Shown here: piece after piece, positions 38,758 through 46,830 of the stretch
Numbering within the stretch: position 1 is the stretch's first letter
How the letters are laid out: every line of letters begins with the position of its first letter
From: a bacterium
Lineage (GTDB): Bacteria; Armatimonadota; Fimbriimonadia; Fimbriimonadales; Fimbriimonadaceae
Assembly (NCBI GenBank): GCA_027483535.1
Contig: JAIXUN010000003.1
Coordinates: forward strand, 372,001-436,000
Length of the DNA: 64,000 bases
Direction: 5' to 3'
Program-made: the position numbers and the translations under genes
Notes under the pieces: model-generated
The model's database searches: none
Seen by the model: the letters and a program-made list of their open reading frames with translations, nothing else
What the model was told of the DNA's origin: nothing

Positions 38758-39924
38758 CTACTTCTTCTTTCCTTTCATAGCCAGTCGGAGCGACTTGTAG
38801 GCATTGAGCAATCGATATTGGGCGATTGGATACTCCTCGTGGGTCTTCAGTGGCAGCACCATCAGAGCTTCAAACTCATCGCGTGAGATCTGCAGTTTAC
38901 GGGCCATGTAATCCTTGTCGGCATCGATCTCTTCCAGCGGAAGACTGCCCGTTTGAAATTCATTGAGAGCCGCGTCGCGGGTCATCTCGCCGCTGACCAC
39001 CAGGCTGGAAAGGTGCGCGAGCCGCTTGTCGAATCCCCATCGCACTGGAAGGTAATACGATTGAAAGAACTTGGTGAATCGCGATTCGTAGTGCTTTCCG
39101 CCGTAGTATCGCCAATCGAACTCTTTCGTGAGAGTTTCCATGGCCTTCGATTTGTTGTAAGCGATGTAGTTCAGAGGTCGGGCGACCTTCATCCCGAGAA
39201 GCATCTGGTTCACAACCACGTGCTCCATGTAACCCATGGTAGGGAAGTGTTTCAAGGGTTTTGTGCCGAACTGCTTGTGAATGGCGCGCAGGTGGGTGAT
39301 GTCTAGGTTATCGTGCCCCCAACTGTTCGGGAGGATGCTCTCCGTAGCAAGGTTGCTGCCGGAAAGAGACCACTTCACCTTGTGCTTGCGAGCGTAGCCG
39401 TAGAACACGGCGGCGATGGCGTGATCCTGCGGGATGTCTTGGTTGGGTACGCCCGATTTGAAGAATGCGTGCTGCAAATCGCGCATCTCTTCCCAATCGA
39501 CAACGTGCGTGATGAAATCGAATCCGCACTTGCTGACGATGTTTTCGATGTTCTTGACTGCAAGTTCCGAGTTCCATCCGGTGTCGCAGTGAATCACGAG
39601 CGTCCGCAAGCCTGCTTCTCTCGCAAGATACGCGACGTAGCTACTATCGACCCCACCGGAGAGGCCCATGATGATGTCGTAATCGCGACCTTTGCCATCG
39701 GCTCGAATCTGCTCGAGCATCTTGTCGTACTTGGCCTTATCGCCCTCTGGGTTCCACGTCTTTTTGAACTCGTCTACCTTTTGGCAGTGCGAACAGACGC
39801 CTTGGAGGTCAAAGCTGATCCAAGGGTCGGTGGTGTCCATGATGCAGCGCGTACATCGCTGATACCCATTTTCTCCCTCGCTTCTTATGTGGGGATACCT
39901 CCGCCCGGACGATAAATTACTCAT
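38758..39924 (-). CDS. wbpG: WbpG-like N-acetyl sugar amidotransferase (PP-loop), copy 1
   Basis: The start MSNLSSGRRYPH gives 388 aa; seven codons more are in the track ORF. A zinc-binding region CTRC at 24-27 and CSHC at 44-47 precedes the PP-loop ATP-pyrophosphatase motif SGGVDSS at 89-95. The HCDTGWNSELAV block and SGSNLATESILPNSWGHDNLD are typical of the TIGR03573 (WbpG/PseA-like) family. Together with HisH- and HisF-like partners WbpG makes an acetamidino group from an N-acetyl group, using ATP and ammonia. Its role here depends on HisH/HisF-like genes two and three genes upstream. Confidence 0.9.
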   Translation of the reverse strand: MSNLSSGRRYPHIRSEGENGYQRCTRCIMDTTDPWISFDLQGVCSHCQKVDEFKKTWNPEGDKAKYDKMLEQIRADGKGRDYDIIMGLSGGVDSSYVAYLAREAGLRTLVIHCDTGWNSELAVKNIENIVSKCGFDFITHVVDWEEMRDLQHAFFKSGVPNQDIPQDHAIAAVFYGYARKHKVKWSLSGSNLATESILPNSWGHDNLDITHLRAIHKQFGTKPLKHFPTMGYMEHVVVNQMLLGMKVARPLNYIAYNKSKAMETLTKEFDWRYYGGKHYESRFTKFFQSYYLPVRWGFDKRLAHLSSLVVSGEMTRDAALNEFQTGSLPLEEIDADKDYMARKLQISRDEFEALMVLPLKTHEEYPIAQYRLLNAYKSLRLAMKGKKK

Positions 39925-40066
39925 AATGCAGAAGGCGCAAACCAACGCCGAACACCGGCGAGAATACCAGAGCGAACGGTGTTGAACCTACCGCCCGCGA
40001 TTCGTCGAAAGTGGCTCTCCTCCTCTTGGGTTCCGGCAGCGTTCTATAGGGAAACTCCACCTGGAC

Positions 40067-41218
40067 CTAATAACCCCTCAGTAGCCGCTTGGCAACCGAC
40101 TTCAGTTGCGGCGCGCCTTCAAAGAACCAAGCATTTGTTGGGTAGTCCGTGTGGGGGCGTGGAGGAGTCGACATGATGTTTTCGAACTCAGCAGCACTGA
40201 GGCGTAACTTGCGAAGAACGTAGTCCTTGTCACCTTCCAAATCCCCATCGGCGTAAGGATCGCGCTCAAGTTCTGCCAGAGCTTCCTCACGGGAGATGTC
40301 CCCTGCAACCACAAGCGTCGACAAGTGCACCAGTCGCTTATCCACGCCAAACTTTTTGGGCATGATGTACCCCTGATAGAACCTCGTCCAGATGGACTCG
40401 AAGTGCTTTCCTCCGTAGGGGCGCCATCCCAATTCATCCATCAGAACACGCTGCGCCTCTATCTTGTTGTAGTCGATATAGTTCAGGACGGAAAAGTATC
40501 GGATTCCGAACAAAAATCGATTCGCAAGGAAATCAGTTAGCGAGATGGTTGGGTATGTCTTAAGTGTTCCTGTTCCAAACTGCTTGTGAACTGCTTTCAG
40601 ATGTTTCAGATCCAGGTTGTACCAACCCCACGACTTTGGGTAGATGCCCTCTCCACGAATATTGCCACCCGTGATGATGTACTTCACGTGGTTCTTTCGT
40701 GCGACATTGGCCAGTAACGCATTAATCGCATGGTCTGTTGCGATTTCAATGTTCGGGACGGATGCTCTAATAAATGAAAGTTGTAGGTCTCGAAACTCAT
40801 CCCAGTCGACCACGTGCGTCTGGAAGTCGATTTTGAGCCGATCGAGAATCCGATGAATGTTGTCGACGGCAAGCTCGCTGTTCCAACCGTTGTCTAGGTG
40901 AACCGCGAGAGGGCGTAAACCTAATCGGACGACCTCCCGGGCCACGAAAGAGCTATCTACTCCCCCACTGAGTCCGATGATGCAATCGTAAGGCTTTCCT
41001 TTGCCCGCGTCCTGGATCAAACATAGCATTCGGTCCAGTGGTTCTGAAGACCCACCATGAAAAGTTTCATTCTCCAAACGAGTAACGAACTCTTTACAAT
41101 ATTGGCAGATCCCATCTTTATCAAAATGAATGAACGGATCTGATGTGTCCATTACACAACGGACACATCGACGATGTGGAGAGCCGCTTTTTGTGTGAAC
41201 TACCCTGTTCTCTTGCAA
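40067..41218 (-). CDS. wbpG: WbpG-like N-acetyl sugar amidotransferase (PP-loop), copy 2
   Basis: The 383-aa protein repeats the design of copy 1: CVRC at 18-21 and CQYC at 38-41, SGGVDSS at 84-90, HLDNGWNSELAV, TGGNIRGEGIYPKSWGWYNLD and a C-terminal YGGKHFESIWTRFYQGYIMPKKFGVDKRLVHLS. Sequence similarity to copy 1 is strong but not near-identical, so the duplication is old or one copy was acquired separately. Copy 2 lies next to HisF/HisH, across a 260-bp AT-rich gap. Two copies suggest two amidinated sugars or positions. Confidence 0.9.
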   Translation of the reverse strand: MQENRVVHTKSGSPHRRCVRCVMDTSDPFIHFDKDGICQYCKEFVTRLENETFHGGSSEPLDRMLCLIQDAGKGKPYDCIIGLSGGVDSSFVAREVVRLGLRPLAVHLDNGWNSELAVDNIHRILDRLKIDFQTHVVDWDEFRDLQLSFIRASVPNIEIATDHAINALLANVARKNHVKYIITGGNIRGEGIYPKSWGWYNLDLKHLKAVHKQFGTGTLKTYPTISLTDFLANRFLFGIRYFSVLNYIDYNKIEAQRVLMDELGWRPYGGKHFESIWTRFYQGYIMPKKFGVDKRLVHLSTLVVAGDISREEALAELERDPYADGDLEGDKDYVLRKLRLSAAEFENIMSTPPRPHTDYPTNAWFFEGAPQLKSVAKRLLRGY

Positions 41219-41478
41219 TGGTCGCCTTCGGCGAGAGTAACCTTTCCAGCAGGGCCACGTTCGGTTTTTTAACTAAAACTCTTCCTATTTCTAACGCCTA
41301 AAGAATGCTAGAAATGGGTGTACCTGCTCTCGCCAGCACGGAGTATGACAGTCGGTTACTTTTAAAAACTTGAAATACACCGATCATTATCAATTTTTAA
41401 CAATTGTAAAAATTAAACAAATTTAAAGTGGACATCCTGTCCCAGCTTTGTTTGGCGAAAGGGGTTCTGATCGGGTCG
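41219..41478. promoter_or_regulatory. AT-rich spacer upstream of the WbpG copy 2 gene
   Basis: Bases about 41340-41430 are strikingly AT-rich for this window (runs of AAAAAT, TTTTAA and CAATTTTTAACAATTGTAAAAATT). The spacer lies after the HisF-like gene and before WbpG copy 2 on the minus strand. It could carry a promoter for the four genes downstream, or be a junction of acquired DNA. No hairpin terminator or RNA motif is certain, and I do not define a -10/-35. Confidence 0.35.
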
Positions 41479-42258
41479 TCACGCAAATGCTTTCTTCAAT
41501 TCGGCTCGCCCTGGATAGGTGATGAGCACGGCGCGGTGTTTGCCGAAGAAGACGAAGAAACTTCCAGCCGCCACTGCCGAAGCACCCGCCTTTGTCGCTT
41601 CGACGAAGTGGTCAACAGCCCCAGCGCCGCCGAGAGCAACAACCGGAACGCTGACGGCTTCAGAGGCGATTTTGATCAGTTCGAGGTCATATCCCTTCAT
41701 CTGTCCGTCGCGATCGATGGAATTGATGACGATTTCACCCACCCCGGCGTCTTCCATCCGCTTCAGATGATCGACAAGACCCACGGGTTGTGCCACGCTG
41801 CCGGAAGATGAAAAGAGCCGGTAGCCGCGAAGTAACTGCTTTCGGACGTCAACCGAAGCGAGAATGCTTTGGCTGCCGAAAATGCGGGCGGCTTCGGTCA
41901 CCAGAGTTGGATTAGAGTAGCACACCGAGTTGAGGCACACCTTTTCGACGCCGCCTTTAAACAGAGTCTCAATTTCCTCAATCGTGGTGATTCCGCCACC
42001 GTAGCCAAGAGGCATGAAAGCTTCGGATGCGATTTCTCTGATGAAGGTGTTCCGGGGGCCGCGCTTTTCGAGACTGGCCTCGATATCCAGAATCATGATC
42101 TCGTCGACTTCTTTCTCGTTGAAGATTCTCACCGCATTAACGGCGTCTCCAATGTACTTGCCCTCTTTGAAGCCGACCGTCTTCGTCAATCCGTGTCCCT
42201 TCACAAGCAGCACGGGGATGACGCGGGGAAGTCTCTTTGCTCTAGTCCCCAAAGACAT
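41479..42258 (-). CDS. hisF2: HisF-like (WbuZ/HisF2) subunit for acetamidino-sugar formation
   Basis: The 259-aa TIM barrel resembles HisF: MPLGYGGGITTIEEIETLFKGGVEKV, SVDVRK (Asp of the second half-barrel), INSIDRDGQMKGYDLELI and PVVALGGAGAVDHF. But the canonical HisF start LDVKDG is LLVKGH here, so the catalytic Asp of the first half-barrel is replaced. That is the pattern of HisF2/WbuZ proteins that serve as an ammonia conduit for WbpG, not for histidine synthesis. The gene overlaps the HisH-like gene by 17 bp; the two should form a glutaminase/channel complex. Confidence 0.88.
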   Translation of the reverse strand: MSLGTRAKRLPRVIPVLLVKGHGLTKTVGFKEGKYIGDAVNAVRIFNEKEVDEIMILDIEASLEKRGPRNTFIREIASEAFMPLGYGGGITTIEEIETLFKGGVEKVCLNSVCYSNPTLVTEAARIFGSQSILASVDVRKQLLRGYRLFSSSGSVAQPVGLVDHLKRMEDAGVGEIVINSIDRDGQMKGYDLELIKIASEAVSVPVVALGGAGAVDHFVEATKAGASAVAAGSFFVFFGKHRAVLITYPGRAELKKAFA

Positions 42259-42862
42259 TTTGCAGGTACCTCATCCCCATTTTGTGGCTTTTCTCCGGGT
42301 GGAATTGAGCTCCCATCACGTTGCCTTGCTCCATCGAGCAGACAAAGTCCATGCCGTACCAACTCTTGCCCGCCACGACGCTCGGATCGGTTGGGGCGGC
42401 GTAGTAGGCGTGGACGAAATAAAATCGACACTCATCTTCCCAGTCTCGAAACATTTTGGTGTTGGGCTGAACTTCCACATCGGTCCAACCCATGTGAGGA
42501 ATCTTGAGATTGACGCCATGGTCCTCAAGGTCGGACGGGAATTTATGAGCCCAACCCTTAATCCAACCCAAACCCGGCTCGACACCTTCGTCACTTCCCT
42601 CTAGAAGGAGCTGCATCCCGAGGCAAATGCCAAGGAGGGAAGCGCCTTGATCAAAGACGGCACGATTCATCGCGTCCTCCAGCCCTCGGCTTCGGAGCTC
42701 CGTCATGCCCCGGTCGAAATGCCCGACTCCCGGGAGCAGCAACTTATCACATTCGAGAATTTCTTCAGGGGTGCTCACCAAGCGACAAGGGAGCCCAACC
42801 TTTTTGAACATGTTGAGGATCGACCCAATGTTGCCGAGACCGTATTCAATCACTCCAATCAT
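42242..42862 (-). CDS. hisH2: HisH-like (HisH2) glutamine amidotransferase
   Basis: The 206-aa protein is a class I glutaminase: catalytic Cys80 in LLGICLGMQLL and the His188/Glu190 pair in AQFHPEKSHK. HisH proteins hydrolyse glutamine and feed ammonia through the partner barrel. The context (overlap with HisF2, WbpG copies downstream, no other his genes) indicates the polysaccharide role. It starts inside the stop of the chain-length gene (ATGA), so it is co-transcribed with it. Confidence 0.92.
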   Translation of the reverse strand: MIGVIEYGLGNIGSILNMFKKVGLPCRLVSTPEEILECDKLLLPGVGHFDRGMTELRSRGLEDAMNRAVFDQGASLLGICLGMQLLLEGSDEGVEPGLGWIKGWAHKFPSDLEDHGVNLKIPHMGWTDVEVQPNTKMFRDWEDECRFYFVHAYYAAPTDPSVVAGKSWYGMDFVCSMEQGNVMGAQFHPEKSHKMGMRYLQNVFGD

Positions 42863-44154
42863 CGTTGATCACCCACTCCCTGCTGAGCAGCGTTTAGTGG
42901 TTTGGAATTCTTGTTGAAAAAGAGAACGCCGAGAGACGCGAGCACGAGCGTCACCAGCCCGTAAATCCCTGCAGTCCGCGTTGGCCGATAGTTTGATGGA
43001 AGAACGTCGAGGGACGGCTCGTCGAGCACACTCCAGCGGGAGGGATCGGAAAGCGCCTCGGCCTTCGCTGTTTCGTATTGAGAGCGAATCTGTCTCCCGA
43101 CTTCGGTGAGAGTCGCCACTTCGTCCGACAGTCGGCTGAGTTCGGCCGCCTCGGTAGGGGCGGTGTCGGCCAGCGGTCTAAGATAATCCACCTGCCACTG
43201 AAGCAACAACACAGCGGCTTCTAACTCGCCCACTTCCGGGTCAACGCCAGAGTTGACGCTCGAAATGTACTTTTTCACCTCTTTCTGGAGGGTTTGAGTG
43301 AGGATCTTGATCTCTTGCTGGAGTTGTACGATCTCCGGCGCATCTGGTCCAAGGCTTGCGCTCTTGAGGTCTAGTTCGTGCTGTTTCCCGGTGAGTTGGA
43401 GTCGCCACTCCGCGATCTGTGGGACGCCGACTTGAAAGTCCATCGTCGCCTCAGCGCTCATCTTGGCGCGTCGGCGAGCCTCCACGAGTCGCGATTTTGC
43501 GAGGCCGAGTTCGAACTCTTTTTGTCGGAGCTGTCTTTTCACCATTTGAGCGGCAAGCAGAAAGTTCATTCCCTCGCGAGTCTGCTCTCCGGCGACCATG
43601 CTTTTCATTCCCTTTTGAAAAACGATCAGCCGTTCTTGGGCTCTCTTTTGCTCGACCCGATTGTCTTTGATGGCCTGCATCAGCGAGTTCATCTTCTGCT
43701 TCCGGCTGGAGAGAACCAACCGATCGTCGAGCTCGCTGAGCGCTTGGATGGATGCACTAATGACTTCCAGAGCTTTCGAATTGGGCTGATAGCTCATGGT
43801 GAGGATTAGCTGGTTTGCAGGCACATCGGTCTGAATCACAAGCCAGTCCCGAAGGTCTTTTCGCGAAATCCCCGTTCGCTTGACAATCAAATCCTCGGCA
43901 GATCGGCTCTTTAGGACGCCCGAGACGAGTTCAACTGGGTTTGGACCGGCCGCGGCGAAGGCGACAAGAGGGTTCGTCGGTCGTTGATCGATGTTAAAGA
44001 CTAATGCCGCCCGGGCTTCGAATGACTTCGGTCCGAAATACACCGACACAAACCCGAAAATCGCCCCAATCAGCGAGAGCCCGATGATCAAAAACTTCCT
44101 TTTCTTCAACAGCTCGAAAGCGTCATTCCGAAGGGTGCTTTCAGGCGTCGACAT
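42859..44154 (-). CDS. Wzz-like polysaccharide chain-length/co-polymerase protein
   Basis: The 431-aa protein has a first transmembrane helix at about 20-41 (FLIIGLSLIGAIFGFVSVYFG), a long coiled-coil-rich periplasmic part (about 60-390; EQTREGMNFLLAAQMVKRQLRQKEFELGLAKSRLVEARRR), and a second helix at about 395-415 (AGIYGLVTLVLASLGVLFF). A Pro-rich stretch VLDEPSLDVLPSNYRPTRTA precedes TM2, as in Wzz/PCP proteins. There is no cytoplasmic BY-kinase domain, so it is a PCP-1-like or short form. It sets the chain length with the neighbouring Wzy-like polymerase, which overlaps its start by 14 bp. Confidence 0.85.
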   Translation of the reverse strand: MSTPESTLRNDAFELLKKRKFLIIGLSLIGAIFGFVSVYFGPKSFEARAALVFNIDQRPTNPLVAFAAAGPNPVELVSGVLKSRSAEDLIVKRTGISRKDLRDWLVIQTDVPANQLILTMSYQPNSKALEVISASIQALSELDDRLVLSSRKQKMNSLMQAIKDNRVEQKRAQERLIVFQKGMKSMVAGEQTREGMNFLLAAQMVKRQLRQKEFELGLAKSRLVEARRRAKMSAEATMDFQVGVPQIAEWRLQLTGKQHELDLKSASLGPDAPEIVQLQQEIKILTQTLQKEVKKYISSVNSGVDPEVGELEAAVLLLQWQVDYLRPLADTAPTEAAELSRLSDEVATLTEVGRQIRSQYETAKAEALSDPSRWSVLDEPSLDVLPSNYRPTRTAGIYGLVTLVLASLGVLFFNKNSKPLNAAQQGVGDQR

Positions 44155-45484
44155 AAGGCTCCGAATAAGGCAAAAGCGCGGGTTGGGAACCCGGTAGATT
44201 CACGGACTCTTCCTGCGCTTTGAGAGCATATCCCCAAATTGAGACAAGGGGCAATATCAGGCTATCGTAGTAAGTGTTTCCGCTCACGAGAAGGAAAATC
44301 GTAACCACAAGGGCAAACGCAGCCGTGAAGGGTGAGGATTTCCAGGGTCGCACCGAAAGCCAAGCAGATCGGAACACCAAAACCGTCATCAGGAGACCGG
44401 AAAGGACACCTCCATACAACCACGCCGAAACGATCGGGTTATGCGGCCAGCCCTCCACCCCCGCTTCGGGCGAGATCTTGCGTGTGTAGTCGAAACCTTC
44501 CCCGACCCAAAAAGTCTTAGCCGGACCATTCCATAGAATATCGATTCCTTTTGAGCCGACTTCCCCGCGAGAGTTTGCCAGCGTCTCTTGAAACGCGAAG
44601 AGGCTGTTTAACCGAATAGACACGTTTCGCAAAACGGGGTTTCCAAGTTTGTTTGGGTCCAGCCCCGCGCTCGAAACCAAACCGAGAATCGCAATGAAAA
44701 CCGCGATGAACACGGAACCCAAGACGGCATAGTCCCAACCTGTTCGCTCCGACTGAGATTTGCGTGCCACGTCGACTACCTTCCAAATGAGCCAGCCGGT
44801 GAGGCAGAGTCCGAACACCAGGATGAAGCGTCGCGAACCTGAGAGCAGAGGAAGGGGAACAATGACGAACCCAACGAGGCGCGTAAAGGTATCGAACGGT
44901 TTGGGGACCCGTTGCGAGAGATAAATCCAAGCTAGACCCCCCAAAAAGACGATCATCGCAAAGATGTTGTAGTCAGGGACGGTACTGATCCCGGGGGCAA
45001 TAATGCGACCATCCGGGCTTTTGCTGAGTGCAAGCGAGCCACTCAGTTCTGCCTGAACTTTCAGCAATCCCATGACCACAGCCGGAATGGCGACAATCGC
45101 GAAAATCGCCGCCGATGCATCGATGAGATCTTTCAAGCGTCCGATCGCAAGTAAGTGCGAGGCGGCAGCCATCATCAGCAATACAATCGGCGCGAACAAG
45201 AAGGCGGTTTCGCCCGTGGTCACCTTGTAGCTGGAAATGGAACCGGCGTAGGCGATGAAAAAGAAGGCTCCCAGATGCAGGAGAAACCCTTCTTTCATCG
45301 AGACAAACAAAACCTTATTCCGGGCTTGCACGCTTATCCAAAGTGCGCCGCCTAGGAGCCCCGCCGCCAGGAGTGTCGGCACCGGGAACAGGGGAACCCC
45401 GGTAAGTGGTCCGGCGGAACGGGCCACGATCAAAGCGAAGGCGAGGATAACCAGGTTTGCCGGCCAATCAGTCTGTTGCCTCAT
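44141..45484 (-). CDS. O-antigen polymerase/ligase family membrane protein (Wzy-like)
   Basis: The 447-aa protein has about ten hydrophobic segments (LVILAFALIVARSAG, GFLLHLGAFFFIAYAG, AAIFAIVAIPAVVMGLLKV, FVIVPLPLLSGSRRFILVFGLCLTGWLIW, AVLGSVFIAVFIAILGLV, AFALVVTIFLLVSGNTYYDSLILPLVSIWGYAL). A large periplasmic loop leads to GWPHNPIVSAWLYGGVLSGLLM, the H-N-x-Y/F...G-x-x-G region shared by Wzy and WaaL. The neighbouring flippase and Wzz support Wzy. Sequence drift makes ligase an alternative. Confidence 0.78.
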   Translation of the reverse strand: MRQQTDWPANLVILAFALIVARSAGPLTGVPLFPVPTLLAAGLLGGALWISVQARNKVLFVSMKEGFLLHLGAFFFIAYAGSISSYKVTTGETAFLFAPIVLLMMAAASHLLAIGRLKDLIDASAAIFAIVAIPAVVMGLLKVQAELSGSLALSKSPDGRIIAPGISTVPDYNIFAMIVFLGGLAWIYLSQRVPKPFDTFTRLVGFVIVPLPLLSGSRRFILVFGLCLTGWLIWKVVDVARKSQSERTGWDYAVLGSVFIAVFIAILGLVSSAGLDPNKLGNPVLRNVSIRLNSLFAFQETLANSRGEVGSKGIDILWNGPAKTFWVGEGFDYTRKISPEAGVEGWPHNPIVSAWLYGGVLSGLLMTVLVFRSAWLSVRPWKSSPFTAAFALVVTIFLLVSGNTYYDSLILPLVSIWGYALKAQEESVNLPGSQPALLPYSEPYVDA

Positions 45485-46784
45485 TCGCCTCCTGATGAAC
45501 GTTGGACGTCTCCAATCGTGCGACTCTCCAACCGATTTGGACCAAGAGGACGTACATGAGACTGTAGGCGATCGCCCACCCCATCAAGGCACCTTGGAAT
45601 CCGGCGACCTTAGCGCCTGCCCAGAGTCCCAAGAACGTTAGGCCGAGCGTGATCACGCCCCAAAACAGGTCGATGGTGGTCTTTCTTGTGAAGTAAAACA
45701 CCTGGCTCACCGGGGATCCCACAAACGCGAAAAGAGCATAAATGGAAACGATCGGTCCTAATCGGCCTGCCTCTGCCCATTTCGGTCCAAACAGCAACGG
45801 AACCAGGAACGGCATTGCCACAGCAAGCATTCCGTAGACCACGATCCCCTGGGTGGCAAGTTTGCGTACCACCTCCTTCAACACCGGACGGCAATCGCCA
45901 CCTTCCCGAAAAGCTCGTGACCCTTCGCTCATCAACCGAGCCGATTCCGGCTTGCCGAGGACACTCATCGGAATGCGAACCAGTTGGATGGCTCGCGCAT
46001 AGTGCCCTACGGCGGCCTCCCCGAATTGGGGAGTAAGAACAACGATCGGGAGTTCGCGACGCAGACCGTCTAACCAAGCCGAGGGGAGGCCATCACGCGG
46101 ATACTGTCGATACTCTTTCAAGAGGGCCCATCCCTCGCCGGGAGTGAGAGGAGAGAGTATTCCGGTGCGGAAATCCTTGTTCAGAGTGAGCAGGACCAAT
46201 AGTTGAGCCAAGCATCCCCCGAGTTCAGATATGACAAGTGGGTTGAAGAAACCTCGTTGGGGAATCAGGATGAACTTGAGGGCGACGCTGGCGAGGGTCT
46301 GAGCCGCAAGCGAGTAGGCATACTGACGATATTCACCCCTCCGGACCCAACTTTGAACCCCTGCCAAATTGATGGCGGTGATCAGCAGATACAACGGGAC
46401 CAGATACAGGTAGTTCCCGATCTCCTTCCCAAGCATCCCAACGACCTGGACACGAAAAACGAGAAAGATCAGACCCTGAATAATGGAAACGCAAACCGCC
46501 AATGAGACGCACAGGCGTAGGAGCGCAGAGGCTTCCTCATCGCTTTTTGGAACAAGGATGGCGGTTTCTAGCCGGAACATGGCGGCAGGAAGAATCAGCG
46601 AGGCCAGGCTGACCCACACCGACAAAACGCCAAACATCTCCGGCGGATAGATCCGGGAGAGGATCATTTGCGACACAAAGTTGATCGCAAGACCCACCGC
46701 CGCCACAAGGGAAAGGATCTCCGGTCCCTCGGAACGAAACATCGAGGTCGCCTTACGAACGAGGTTCTTAAGGCGACTGATCAT
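45468..46784 (-). CDS. Polysaccharide flippase (Wzx/MATE-like)
   Basis: The 438-aa protein has 12 or so membrane helices. N-terminal SLVAAVGLAINFVSQMILSRIYPPEMFGVLSVWVSLASLI, a basic SDEEASALLRL loop and repeated segments FVGSPVSQVFYF, TLGLTFLGLWAG, LMGWAIAYSLMYVLLV fit the oligosaccharide flippase family. It would move undecaprenyl-linked repeat units across the inner membrane. It overlaps the Wzy-like gene by 17 bp and starts 46 bp after the aminotransferase stop. Confidence 0.85.
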   Translation of the reverse strand: MISRLKNLVRKATSMFRSEGPEILSLVAAVGLAINFVSQMILSRIYPPEMFGVLSVWVSLASLILPAAMFRLETAILVPKSDEEASALLRLCVSLAVCVSIIQGLIFLVFRVQVVGMLGKEIGNYLYLVPLYLLITAINLAGVQSWVRRGEYRQYAYSLAAQTLASVALKFILIPQRGFFNPLVISELGGCLAQLLVLLTLNKDFRTGILSPLTPGEGWALLKEYRQYPRDGLPSAWLDGLRRELPIVVLTPQFGEAAVGHYARAIQLVRIPMSVLGKPESARLMSEGSRAFREGGDCRPVLKEVVRKLATQGIVVYGMLAVAMPFLVPLLFGPKWAEAGRLGPIVSIYALFAFVGSPVSQVFYFTRKTTIDLFWGVITLGLTFLGLWAGAKVAGFQGALMGWAIAYSLMYVLLVQIGWRVARLETSNVHQEANEATD

Positions 46785-46830
46785 AGGCTAAGAGGTCGAT
46801 TTCCGAGCTGGATGCCTTCGACGCAAAAAA

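Noticed and set aside
41479-42862. HisF/HisH homologues as histidine-biosynthesis genes
   Set aside because: They lie in a polysaccharide operon next to two WbpG genes, no other his genes are present, and the HisF-like protein lacks the first-half catalytic Asp.
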